Assembly: GCA_018136815.1 (NCBI GenBank)
Contig: CM030931.1
Coordinates: 1,839,398-1,903,397, forward strand
DNA length: 64,000 nucleotides
Direction: 5' to 3'
Origin: Isochrysis galbana
Taxonomy: Eukaryota; Haptophyta; Isochrysidales; Isochrysidaceae
The position numbers were made by a program, and so were the translations under genes. Below, in pieces: positions 53,253-63,575 of the stretch. Positions within the stretch are counted from its first letter, which is position 1, and each line of letters starts with the position of its first letter. Under the pieces are notes generated by a model. The model had not been told where the DNA came from, did no database searches, and worked only from the letters and a program-made list of their open reading frames with translations.

Positions 53253-53345
53253 AGAACAACAGGATACACCCACTCACGAAAACACCAGAATCATTCACCT
53301 AAACCAAGCAAAACATCAAGCAACCGAGACCCCAAATCACCGCGC
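53253..53345 (+). repeat. Dispersed repeat, partner of 36686-36775
   Basis: Same order of words as at 36686. Directly followed by sequence related to the TIR family described next. Confidence 0.65.
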
Positions 53346-53379
53346 ACGGCGCTGTCACGAGTGGGCGCACCCCCGTACC

Positions 53380-53485
53380 CCGTACAAACACGGTACCTAA
53401 AACGGAGTGGATTTGAAACACGGTAAAAACGGGCTGTTTTTGGCCTCCGTAGAAACACGGCAAACACGGGTTTCCCACCTAGGCT
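53380..53485 (-). mobile_element. Terminus related to the CCTAG TIR family
   Basis: The reverse complement begins CCTAGGTGGGAAACCCGTGT, then GCCGTGTTTCTACGGAGGCC, then AAAAACAGC, close to the left end at 60565-60660 and in part to 52026-52080. The other end is not identified. Confidence 0.5.
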
Positions 53486-53579
53486 CCCAAGGCCCCCAGC
53501 CAGGGGCTCCTAATATAAGCATGTGTATGTACTCGAAAGTCGAAAGGCAATGACCGTCCTCGCGGAGGGCTAGGAATTA

Positions 53580-53843
53580 AAATTAGCCGTCCCCTCCCCT
53601 TCCCCCTCCCCTCAGCTGCCGCTTTCCCCCGCTCTCCCGCCGGCCGGTAAAGCGGAGAGAGAGCGCTCCCCCTCCCCCCGCCCCCGAGCCCTCCCTCCCG
53701 CCCCGCCCCGCTTCCCCCCCCCTCTCCCCTTCCCTCTCTTCCCCTTCCCCGCCTGCCGTCCCCCCGGCACGCCCCTCCTCTTTCTTCTCCCTTCTCCTCT
53801 CGCCTCCCCTCTCTTCCGCCGCGCCTCGTCCCCCAGCGCGGCG
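53580..53843. repeat. Pyrimidine-rich tract 5' of CCDC61
   Basis: Mostly C and T on the coding strand (CCCCTCCCC, CTCTTCC words) ending at the CCDC61 start codon. Confidence 0.6.
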
Positions 53844-56059
53844 ATGGCCTCTTCAACGCTGCTCACTCTGCGTGGCATTGACTACCGCCTCGCCCTCAGC
53901 GCCGACGACGGCGCGCTTAGGCTCGATCTGCAGGAGGCCCAGACTGGAGCGCTCTGGAGCGGTACCTTCAACACGCGATGTGAGCTCCGCTCGCAGTGCT
54001 GTCGAGCCCGTCCCCGTGTCCGCACCCAAGCCTGCGACCTGTGCCCACACCCGCTCCCTCGCTTGCGGCCTGCGCCCGAGCTGAAGCTCACGGACGCACG
54101 CGCGCCAGCCCCCTTACAACCGTGAACTAAGGCTTTCGTCCATTATACCACACAGATATCGAGGAGATCACGCAGAAGACCGGCAGTTACAAGAAGTTTG
54201 CCGTCTTTGTCAGCATGCTGCGCACCGCGCTTGCGGCGCCTGTGGGCGATGAGACGCTGAAGCTTGATGTGCTGACGTACGCGGACCTCCAAGTACTGAA
54301 GCAACGAAAGGCCATGGGTGGCGAGCTAGGCTTCCACTCCGGTATGCATGCGCAGCCAACCGCCGCCTCGTCGACGAAGCGCTACCTCATCCTCACATAT
54401 GTGTCGCAGTATGATCGCGTGCACTTCCCACTGCCGCTCGCCCTCATCCAAGGGGCACAGCAGCCCAGCGCCGAGTTGGCGGTACCCCCGGCTAGACAGC
54501 AGCTCATGCCGCAAGCCCCTCTATGGGCCCATGAGCCTGCCGGTGTTGATATGGCAGGATCGCATAGCCTGCAACAACGGTGCGAGCGGCTCAGCCGCGA
54601 GAAGGCCGAAGCTCTCACTGCTTACCAGACGTTGCAGCGGGAGTCGGAGCGTGAGATTGAGCGGCTCCGCCGCCGCTGCGATGCACTCTCACGCGAGCTC
54701 GACGAGCAGGTGGAGCAGGCACGCTCCTTAGAGGCTCAGGTGCTCGTCTCGCGCGGCGACAGCGCTGCGATTGATAAGCTGCGCGCGAAGCTTGATCGGC
54801 AGGAGGAAAAGCACGAACGTGAGCGGCGTGATTTGGAGCGGACGATCGACAAGCAGAAGAAGGAACTCATCCTGGTCAATGCGGAACTCTCACGCTCGAA
54901 ACGCGAAGAAGAGAGGCTCCGCCGTCACGCGAGACAGGCTGGGGCAGAGGCCAAGATTGCTCAGCGTCGCTCGGCGGCTTTGATTGGCGTGGCCTCACGC
55001 GAGCATGCTGGATCGCGCCCGGTCTCTGCCGTGGGTAGTCGTACCGGCTCTCGAGCCTCATCTGCGGAGCGCAATCGCGACCCAAGCTCCCGATCGGTGC
55101 CATCTTCGCGGCGTGTCTCGCAGACCTTCTCAACGTGCAGCTCCGCTGCGTCCTCGCGTGCAAGCTCAACGGAACGCCGGCGGAAACGTGAGAGCGAGCG
55201 CCCTCCGTGGAACGCGGGTGCGGGTGTGCGCGTTGCGCCGAGCACTCATCTATCTGGATCGCGTGATGCCTCTCGCCATTCCTCGCGGCCGTCGTCGCAG
55301 AACGGTTCCCAGTCGCAGTCCAGGAGACCATCCCGGATGCCATCGCGCACAACTTCAGCAGCTGCATCGCGAGGAGCCTCTGCCCACGCATCTCACCCCT
55401 CCTCAGCGGCTGCCTCGCGTGTGTCGTCTCGCAACTCCTCGCGTGCCAGCTCTGTGCCTCAATCCCGTGCGCTGTCTGATGCGGGAGGCGCATCATCGCG
55501 AGCATCGTCACGAGCATCGTCCCGCGCAGGCTCAGTAGAGCGCACCCGGCCTTATCGCTCCAGCCTCGGTACAGCCGGGCGTGACCGGACGAGCGGCGCG
55601 CCCTCGAGGGTGCCTTCCATCGAGGAAGCTGCACGCGAGGCGCTCATGCAGACAGCGCACTCATCGCGACGACCGGCTGGGGCGAGTCGTGCGCCAATTG
55701 CATTCGACTCGTCTGAGGACGACTTTGAATACCACCGTAACAAGGGCCCTCTGCTTCCGGCGTCGGCCGGCGGCACGAGGGTGGCGAACCACGTTGGACT
55801 TCCCACCGAGTCTCGGAAGTTTGCTGGTAGCATGGAAGTGCTAAAGGAGAACCAGCTGCAACGCCCTGCCAATGGGGTCAAGAGTGGGCCGCGTGTACGC
55901 GGCCTGCGCGAGGTACCTGAGCCCCACAACGCCAACGACGGCGCATTACATGTGGCTCATGGAGTATTGCACGACGATACATTCCGCGACATGAGTGACA
56001 TCGATCGGCGCCTAAATGCTTTGCAAGACTTTCTGCGTGGCGCCAAGATCCCGTGCTAG
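53844..56059 (+). CDS. CCDC61: CCDC61 / VFL3 basal-body protein, 2 exons
   Basis: Exons inferred at 53844-53979 and 54156-56059 (donor GTGAGC, phase 1), 679 residues. The N-terminal ~140 residues match the SAS-6/XRCC4-like head of CCDC61: STLLTLRGIDYRLALSADDG, then IEEITQKTGSYKKFAVFVSM, LTYADLQVLKQRKAMGG and KRYLILTYVSQYDRVHFPLP. A coiled coil with heptad Leu/Glu/Arg follows (~residues 175-330). The rest is Ser/Arg-rich low complexity (SRASSRAS repeats) with a conserved-looking end (DIDRRLNALQDFLRG). CCDC61 organises basal-body feet and rootlets and binds microtubules; VFL3 is its Chlamydomonas ortholog. This implies a flagellated life stage. The XRCC4-superfamily head distinguishes it from SAS-6 itself by the RYLILTY block. 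Exon 1 could alternatively read through to a stop at 54123 without matching the family. Confidence 0.9.
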
Positions 56060-57433
56060 ACACTCATGACGTGCCTCTCGCGACTCTGGCAAGGGCCGAT
56101 GTTGCGACGATTTAACCTTGCAGGATTATGCTGTTATGGTCCAGTGTAGATATCGGGTGATCTTCAATCATATCCCACACACCACCAGAGTAGAGTAGAG
56201 GCGAGATCTTTGGGATTCATCGGCAATCCCGCTTCATGGCTTTGCGGCGGCGACGAGTATTGGAAGCGCACAGCGATAACGTTGCATCCTAGAAGGAAGA
56301 CACTCAGTTCTTGGCGGATGCTCTTCGAAGTAGCGACCATGCGTGGTTTGAAGCAACAGCGTGGCTACAACGAGCGGATGAGACGGATTGCGCCGCCGAG
56401 GTCCATGATAGCGCAAACAGCTCATTCCCCAACATTGGATTAGTCGAGCTTGGATGCGGTGTCTTGCGTACAGTGGGGGCGTGACTAGGTGGGAGCGGCA
56501 AGATATTGAAGAGGGCAATCTGGATGCTGGTCGTAAGGCAGGGTGTCCTCACCATCTCAAGATCAAGGCGTCCATTGTTACGAGAGGTGGCAAAGCGACA
56601 AGATACGGGCAGAGCGCGAGTTCAAGGCCGTTGGTGTAGTGAGCCAAATGCTGACAACAAATCACTTGTCTACATCATCACGATGATGACCAGCTTGAAG
56701 GCAGTCATTAGGCAGTCATGAGCCAGATCAATATGCATGTGCATGCCACACCACACGCCACGGATCAATGAGCATATCGTGTATTGTAGACAAATTGTAG
56801 ATTGTTGCAGCTTACCATATAATTGAGCCGTAGCGGCACTCTAGAACTCCACGAGGTGCTTGCTCTTGCTCCCAACCAATAGGCGACAGAGGGGTATGCT
56901 TCTTGTCTCGGGGATAGCTCATAAAACTAACCAGCGGTAATAAGAGAGTGTCTCCCTCCGCCATAGCTAGACCAGTCACTCACGCGCTTTTTAGCCACTG
57001 CATTTTCCGCACCCCTCCTGGGTGTCCAAGGATTCCCCAGGGACCCCCCTTACCTGCCCCCCCCCCCCCCCCCGCGACCCCCCTCTACCCCACGAAAATC
57101 CATGGCGTCGGTGAGTGACTCCCCCGCCTTGTCGGGCCCATGGAAGTCTATTTTGGGAGAATGGGAGGATCGAGGATCGCGCGCGTGAGAGAATCAAAGC
57201 AGTGAATGTCGGGCGAAACCCCATAAGAAACGCGGAGGTTCCGCGTCGGCCGATCGCCAGCTGCCAGCTGGTGAGGAGCGCAAGCTCAAGCTCAAGCGCC
57301 TCGCGAGGGATGTGGGACATCCCTGGTGGGTCGCACGCTCGATCTCGAGGGTCGCACAGTCCGGTAGTGACATATCCCCGCCCGCTGCGCCGCGGGCATA
57401 CGATAATTCGACACGCAAGAGGACTAGTGGACT
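56060..57433. other. Intergenic, no gene seen
   Basis: Short frames only. Poly-C at 57058-57074. No domain or long repeat recognised. Confidence 0.4.
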
Positions 57434-58100
57434 ATAAAAAATTGATGTTATATCCTAGCCAACCCCACTAGCTAATTGGACACAACTTTTATTCAGTCCC
57501 GGAAGCATCCCGCCATGCCTGACGAGCCAGGACCGAACTGTTTGTGCTTGTCGAGGTGGGTGCAGTAGCTTCAATCGCCAACGCACGTGAGTTGTGAGAT
57601 CTTGAGCATGAGCAAACGCTTGGTAAATAGAGAGTGTGGTTGGTGAACTTCTGTGAGGTGTGAGCTGTGGCTATGTGTGTGTTGAGGTGAGACTGTAGCA
57701 AATTGTTCCGTATAGAGGGGGTGTGGGGCGCGGCGTCGCGACGCGTGACGCGGGGCCCCTGTCTGCCTGGCGACCAGGGATGGGGGGGGGGGGGGGGATC
57801 AGTACGAGAGCAGGCCCATGCGGGCCTGGGAGTGCGGCTCGCGGCCCGCGCCCACGAAGGGTCTGGGTCAGATTGTTGAATGCCCAGCCCCTGCCTGAAG
57901 GCAGGGGCTGAGGTTGATTGTACGGGCCAACCCCGGGGGGTGTCCGCGATGGAGAGGGGGGGCCGCGAGGCCCCCATTGACCCCCACTTATAAAAGTAGG
58001 TTCCAGGTTGAGGGGGAAGAAGATAGCAAACGGGGGTGGCTTCAGTATAGTTACCCCGGGGCCGGGGCCACGTGCGATGCGAGTAAATTAAGATTTTTTC
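57434..58100. mobile_element. Composite: retroposon tail plus LINE 3' end
   Basis: 57440-57535 is a minus-strand copy of the tail of the 870-base retroposon (GATGTTATATCCTAGCCAAC, CCCGCCATGCCTGACGAGCC). At 58020-58100 on the plus strand, GGGGTGGCTTCAGTATAG, then CACGTGCGATGCGAGTAAAT and TAAGATTTTTT, matches the LINE 3' end at 22140-22207. The minus frame 58127-57489 spans both but is mosaic and not taken as a gene. Confidence 0.55.
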
Positions 58101-58765
58101 TCCTCCGCCGTACCATAGTAGTGCCACACCGGACAGACACCGTCATGCCGTAGTTCCTTTTATCGCCCCCAATCATTGTCATTGCTCATGTTTCGCATCA
58201 GAACCATCTCACATCCAACCCCAGCCTCCTAGCCAGTCACACTCCACGAGTCTAAGCCTGCGCAGAGCGCAAGTACCGCACAAAGAGAACTTCTTTAACG
58301 GTCACGCGAGCAAGCTACCACCCACGCCTCTTGTGCAACAGCAAAAACACCCAACGCCACTAGATAAACAACCATGAGTTGCGCAACCTCCCGTAGCAGT
58401 GAGAAATCAAAGGACTGATAGCAAACGTGCCCCATTAATGCCACACGCATGCATCGTCAACCTGGCCGGCTCCCAAAATTTGAACATGTGGTGATGACAA
58501 AGCTGTTAGGCGGTTATGCGCGTGGCGCAACCTGAGGAGTGAATACCATTGCCTCGATTAGGTTATCCGTCCTGGCTCGGATATCCGGCATACGTGTACT
58601 GAGTGTTGCACGCAAACAGAAGCAGCACGGGAGTTGGCCCAGCCGGAAGACGGCGCGTCGACAGCCGGCGTAACCTTGAGGCTGGCTGTTTCGATGAATG
58701 CGCGGAACAGATGCGCCAACACTTAAGTGAGCAGCATTTGCAAAACTCCATTACTTTGCCGTCGC
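58101..58765. other. Intergenic, no gene seen
   Basis: No coding frame of note; 3' flank of the PH-domain gene at the right. Confidence 0.4.
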
Positions 58766-59318
58766 TCACGTCCCGCGTTTTAGGGAGAGCCGGGAGCCAC
58801 CAGCGTCGTGAGTTTCTCTGTACCGCGCAAGAAGCTGGCGCAGATTGTGCACCATTACTGTGCACTGATTTGTGTCTACTGCTTTGAAGGTGTAGTCGCG
58901 GCCTGAGCTCTGGACGACGAACTCGCCGTACTCCAGCTCATCAACTTTGCTGATGGAGCTGAAGGGCACCTTCTTTGGCCGTCCGATCGGCTTGTCGTTG
59001 GTTGAGACCTTTTGATAGCACAAGCTGTCGGTTTCTGCGTACACGTAGCGTGGCTGCCACAGCACCATCTGCCATGCCCCAAGCTTCACAGCGGCATCCT
59101 GCGGCAGGCGTGAGTGGCAGGTGAGGCCAAGCGCGACGGGAAAGGATTGTTGTCGGTGAAGGGCGCATGAATTAAGGGCAATTCCCCTCTCGCGTGCGCA
59201 CCGCCAGCTTCTCCATCACTCCCCTGGTCTCGGAGACAAGCTGCGTAAGGTCGTCCTGGACCACATCCTCCTCACACTGTGAGAGCCAGCGGAGCTGAGC
59301 GTCGTTGGTGCTGGCCAT
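58766..59318 (-). CDS. Small PH-domain protein, 2 exons
   Basis: Exons inferred at 59318-59202 and 59098-58766 (donor GTGCGC, phase 0), about 149 residues. Exon 1 (MASTNDAQLRWLSQCEEDVV) is helical and acidic. Exon 2 is almost wholly a pleckstrin-homology fold: KLGAWQMVLWQPRYVYAETD, then LCYQKVSTNDKPIGRPKKVP, FSSISKVDELEYGEFVVQSS, RDYTFKAVDTNQCTVMVHNL and a closing helix. The canonical Trp of the last helix is replaced (VMVHNL), but the strand order fits. PH domains bind phosphoinositides or proteins; a stand-alone one of this size is often an adaptor. A further 3' exon cannot be excluded. It shows no positively charged K-Xn-R pair clear enough to predict phosphoinositide binding. Confidence 0.7.
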
Positions 59319-59394
59319 GGCGTGCGCTGGGCAGTGGGCCCGCGCTGCTCAGCCACCCGCCCCGCGCCGGTACTCCTCGCCGCCGCGCTGTGGG

Positions 59395-60065
59395 GGAGAG
59401 AGGGAGAGAGCCTTGGAGGGGGTGGAGGAGAGTCGGCTCGTCTGGTCCCCAGAGGGACAGAGGGAGGGGAGAGAGAGAGAGGAAGAGAGGAAGTTAAGGT
59501 GAGATGCTTAAGACAAGGAGAGAGAGGAGGTGCGGTAGGTTATGTACGGGCGGAGGAGAGGAGAGAGAGAGGAGAGGAGGGGAGAGGAGGGGTAGCCAGC
59601 GAGAGCCGTGTGGAAGAGTCGTCCCGCGAATTTGGGAGAAGAGTGAGGGCGAGGACTCTCTTCTGTGCTCTAGGGGAGGGAGTCTACTCGTCTCATGGGG
59701 TCGGTCGTCTCGTGAGGAAGCGAGGGGGAGAGAGAGGAGAGAGAGAGGAGAGAGAGAGAGGGGGAGAGGGGCGGCGGCGGCGGCGGGGGGGAGGGAAGCG
59801 GCGCTGTCCCTCAGAGGAACCGCGCGGAGCGGCAGGGAGGACCGCCGCGGAGAGAGAGAGAGACAACGGGAAGAAAGGGGGGGGGGGGCGGGGGGGCGGG
59901 GGGGGGGGGGGAGGGGGGCGCGCCTCCCCACTGCCGCAGCTCTCTATCGCCACTGCCGCAGCTCACTTATTTAAAGCCTGCCCACGCGCCGAGCCCCTTC
60001 CCCGCGGGCGCCCCCCATTGCCCCCCCCCTCCCCCCCCCCCCTTCCTGCCGGCTGCCCAGGTGCC
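59395..60065. repeat. Purine-rich and poly-G/poly-C low complexity
   Basis: GA arrays at 59450-59490, 59500-59600 and 59720-59775, a G run at 59877-59917 and a C run at 60020-60045. On the strand of the PH-domain gene this is CT-rich, lying upstream of its start. Confidence 0.6.
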
Positions 60066-60378
60066 AGGTGAGCGGCTGTTATCGCCTTGTTGCTCGGCGG
60101 AGGCGAGAGGGGGGGGCGAGAGAGGCGGGGGGGAGGTGATTCGCATCCGGACCAGGACAGGACCAGGACCAGAATGGTCTGAAGAATAACAATAAGAGTG
60201 GATAGTTGAGACCGCTTCTTGCACTAACCCTAGCCTCCAGTCTATTCGGGGGGGTTTGCAGCGACTCAACGGGGACTCAACTTGGACTCGACTGCGGCGA
60301 CTTGGCACTTGGCAAGTCGCGTTGTTGAGTCGTAAGTCGCGGTGTTGAGTCGCGTTAGAACTTATAGCGTCATTTGAC

Positions 60379-60443
60379 ATCTTGTTAGCTAGCATTCCTA
60401 GCCACATACACCGGACGAGCCATGCGCCAACCGCGCACACCCC
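60379..60443 (+). repeat. Dispersed repeat, partner of 4945-5015
   Basis: See 4945. The next bases (60446 on) start a CCTAG-family element. Confidence 0.6.
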
Positions 60444-60445
60444 CA

Positions 60446-60665
60446 CCTAGATGTGAAAGACAGAAACAGTGTTTTTTTTCGGAGGCCAAAAACAGTGTTT
60501 TTCACTATTTTTCAAACGCCCTCCGTTTTTGCCACTGTTTTTTTAGAGCGGGGCTGGGGCTCCTAGCTGGGAAACACGTGTTTGCCGTGTTTCTAAAAAA
60601 ACCCAAACACAGTCGTGTTTTGCCGTGTTTCAAACCCCCTCCAATTTGGCCGCCGTGTTTGCAGC
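60446..60665 (+). mobile_element. CCTAG-family TIR element pieces (two left ends)
   Basis: 60446-60560 is almost identical to the left end of 52026-52533. At 60568 a second, divergent left end begins (CCTAGCTGGGAAACACGTGT). Neither right end is recognised, so this is a truncated or chimeric copy. Confidence 0.65.
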
Positions 60666-61202
60666 AGCTCGCCAGCAGCCAGCGCAGCGCCCGCCCGCGC
60701 TTGCGGGCGCGCGGCACACGAGAGATAGGAGATAGGGATAGGGCATAGATACTAGATGTAGATATAGACACAAATACCAACAGAGATGGTGGGTACTCTT
60801 TCTAGATTCTCAGATAAGGAGCATGCGCAACTGCTCCTCACTTGGACTCACAGCCTCATCACCAAGCCAATCGTCCTCGGCGTCGCTATCATCATCGCTG
60901 TCCCACTTTGCGACATCTGGAGACCATCCTGCGTGTTGCACACGCATCTGCACATGCATCGATTCGTGACAATAGACGAGCTTATCTGCGACATCATGGC
61001 GCATGCTCGACCGAGCTTGAGAGTGAATTTGTCCGTACACCGACCAATTTCGTTCGGCAGCGGACGCAGCTGCCGGTTGTGATAGGACGGTTTGCGCCAC
61101 GGATGCAAGCAACGGAATGTGCTTACCATAGATAGTCCACCATTGAGATGGCTCCATCACCTTAGCATTTTCGAGTGCCGATGGTCGCGAGAAGGCGCCT
61201 TG

Positions 61203-62103
61203 TAGGCCCAGGTTAGGATTTCGGAAATTTTTTTCAAAATTTGGGGGTGGGTTTACTCACAGATTGCGGGGCGAAATTTCGCAAAATTTGGGGGGCTCCT
61301 GCAGCGCCCTCGCAAAATTTGGGGGCTCCTGCAGCCCCCCCCCCCCGCCCCCCATCACTCCCATCACCCCATCTCCCATATCCATATCCTAACTTTAACT
61401 TAGGGGAAGGGGGGATCCTATACCTAGGGAGAAGGGCGGGGGGGGGGGGGGGTAGTAAGTAGTAAGAGCGGGAGGCGGGAGAGAGAGGGGAGAGGGTAGG
61501 GTAGGCTAAGAGTGAAGGTGAAGGGCGGGAGAGGGGGGGTAAGAAAGGGCGGGAGAGGAGGGGTAGTAAAGGCGGGAGAGGGGGGGGGGAGCCGCGGGGG
61601 CGCCGGAGAGAAGAGAGCGAGAGAGCGCGAGCGCGATCCGCAGACCGCAGACCGCAGACCATCATGTTTGGCGATGGACAAATGAGTGCCTTGGCCGATC
61701 AGATTCAATGTGGGTTGATGTTGCGGTATAATCACACCGGTGACCTTGAGTAAGGAGTGAGTAATATGTTAGTAGAGTACGTGTGTGATGTGTGTCATTG
61801 TGCAAGTACTTTAATAATTAACGTTGCGCGTTGCGCAAACGAGAGTCAATGAGTGTCAATCCTCGCTCTATCTAGGTGAAAAGTGAAAAGCCCATTCATG
61901 TAGCCAAATACAGATAGCAGCGGCGGCGGGGCTATATGCAATGTGCTATATAGTATAGGTAGCTAGGTCAGGCTAGCGCGCGAGCGCGGGAGCGCTCGCA
62001 CCTCGCAAAATATTTGCGAAATTTGGGGCAGTGAACGCGAAATCTGAGCGAAATATCCGAAGAAATTTGGGCGGGTTTCAAACGAAATTCTGACCTGGCC
62101 CTA
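61203..62103. mobile_element. 901-base non-autonomous hAT-like element
   Basis: Inverted ends TAGGCCCAGGTTAGGATTTC (left) and TAGGGCCAGGTCAGAATTTC (right, reverse complement) with three mismatches in 20; flanked by the direct 8-mer GCGCCTTG (61195-61202 and 62104-62111). AAATTTGGGG-type words lie near both ends. The inside contains G/C runs and no transposase. Confidence 0.9.
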
Positions 62104-62803
62104 GCGCCTTGGCCGCTTTGGAAGACAACAAATTCCCTCTCAACTTGCGCGACTCGGTGCACGACCTCGGGAGTTGAAAAGGTGTACTGCCGCCAAGCCT
62201 CATCTTGATTGGGGGAGGCCATGATTGCATCGCGCAAACATAAGCGATCGAAGACCAGGTGAAGACCTTCCGTGGTTGCCTCATCCAAATCGCCCACTGT
62301 GCCCATGTATTGCGGATCCAAAGCATACGCTGCGGCGTGCATTGGCGAGTGCAAATACTCCCATCGTTCAGCGTGAATCTCTGCCAACTGCTTGAACCAC
62401 GGAACCTTACCTTGCAGCGATTCAATCCGTTGCCCGATTGTGAACATGTGATCATACACTTTGCCGATGCAGAAGGTGTTACTGTCCAGCAGACGGAGAA
62501 GCTTGATAAGAGGCATGGCCACATAGAGAACCTTAATGAGAGGTTGCCAAAACCCCTCCTCATCAAGCACAATGGCTTTCACCTTCCTCCCAATCTCTGC
62601 ATCAAGGTCCTCATCATCACGTGCGATAGCAGACCGTCCCCGCGCCGAGAACTTGTGTGCTCCATATTCGAGCGTCACAACCACCTGTTGGAGCTCAGTC
62701 TTCACACGCAACATTCGAGACATCTCGCGGTATTTCCCCGCGAAACGTGTTTGCTTTGCACGATACAACCCGAAGTTGGAGCCATGATTTGATGCAATCA
62801 TCT

Positions 62804-62903
62804 NNNNNNNNNNNNNNNNNNNNNNNNNNNNNNNNNNNNNNNNNNNNNNNNNNNNNNNNNNNNNNNNNNNNNNNNNNNNNNNNNNNNNNNNNNNNNNNNN
62901 NNN
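62804..62903. other. Assembly gap (100 N)
   Basis: Exactly 100 unknown bases inside the hAT transposase remnant; true size unknown. Confidence 0.98.
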
Positions 62904-63429
62904 CCTTCGTCGTTTATGGAAGGCTCAAACATCTCAGAAGTGGAATCTCGTGCATCCTCCAAAGCCGCTTGAATCTTCTTCACCCAACGTGATGCTGGAG
63001 CAGAGGAAGCCGCAGCTGTCGACGAGTATCGAACCGGCCAGGCCGCGCTAGCTGACACTGAGATCGATGGCATTCGCCTCAATCGAGCGTGGCGTGCTGT
63101 GGTCGGCATGGCGCCCCCTAGCCGCTGCACCAAGCAGGAAAGCCTGGTCACTCGAGCGGCGACGGCGGTGCGCATCCTACTCTCCGACTGACTACTTCCC
63201 TTTTTAAACCGCTTCATGATTGAGGTGGTCCGCGGGTGAACGGGCCCACCCCCGGTATTACCCCTCGTACAAGCCTAGTCCTCCTGTCCTCCTGGAGGAC
63301 GCTAATCCCGTCTCGAGTATACATGGCTATATTTGGAACCCCTAGGGTCTTTGGCGGCCCCTGGGGGCCCTTTGAGACACATATGGCCCCCCTTGCGGGC
63401 TTGGGTAGAAGTACCAAGAATAAATTCGT

Positions 63430-63575
63430 CAATAATAGGCTGATGGCTGATGGTGATTGAAGGCTTTTCCATGCTGTGGGGGTGATGGCGATTGAACGCG
63501 TTTCCACGTGTAGGCTGATGGTGATTGAACGCTTTTCCATGCTGTGGGTGATGATGATTGAGCGCCTCTCGCCTG
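63430..63575. repeat. Minisatellite GGTGATTGAACGCTTTTCCA, second locus
   Basis: Four imperfect units around GTGATTGAACGCTTTTCCA separated by TGCTGTGGGGGTGAT or CGTGTAGGCTGAT; same family as 25917-26018. 63576-64000 shows no gene. Confidence 0.75.

Larger units (their letters stand above)
60810..63217 (-). pseudogene. hAT transposase, split by a hAT-like insertion and a gap
   Basis: The minus strand from 62801 encodes a mid-portion of the DUF659/hAT class (DEEGFWQPLIKVLYVAMPLI, LLDSNTFCIGKVYDHMFTIG, MHAAAYALDPQYMG with the YxLDP block). It is interrupted at 62103-61203 by an inserted element and resumes at 61194 to end at 60810 with PSQWWTIYGKHIPLLASVAQ, then QPAAASAAERNWSVYGQIHS and LVYCHESMHVQMR, the hAT dimerisation domain. 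Removing the 901-base insert and one duplication joins the two halves in phase. Upstream, across a 100-N gap (62804-62903), an in-phase-looking Ala/Ser-rich frame to 63217 may be its N-terminus. No BED zinc finger is visible. Confidence 0.85.

Noticed and set aside
57489-58127. 212-codon minus frame
   Set aside because: Mosaic of a retroposon tail and LINE 3' sequence with a poly-G segment; no conserved protein.
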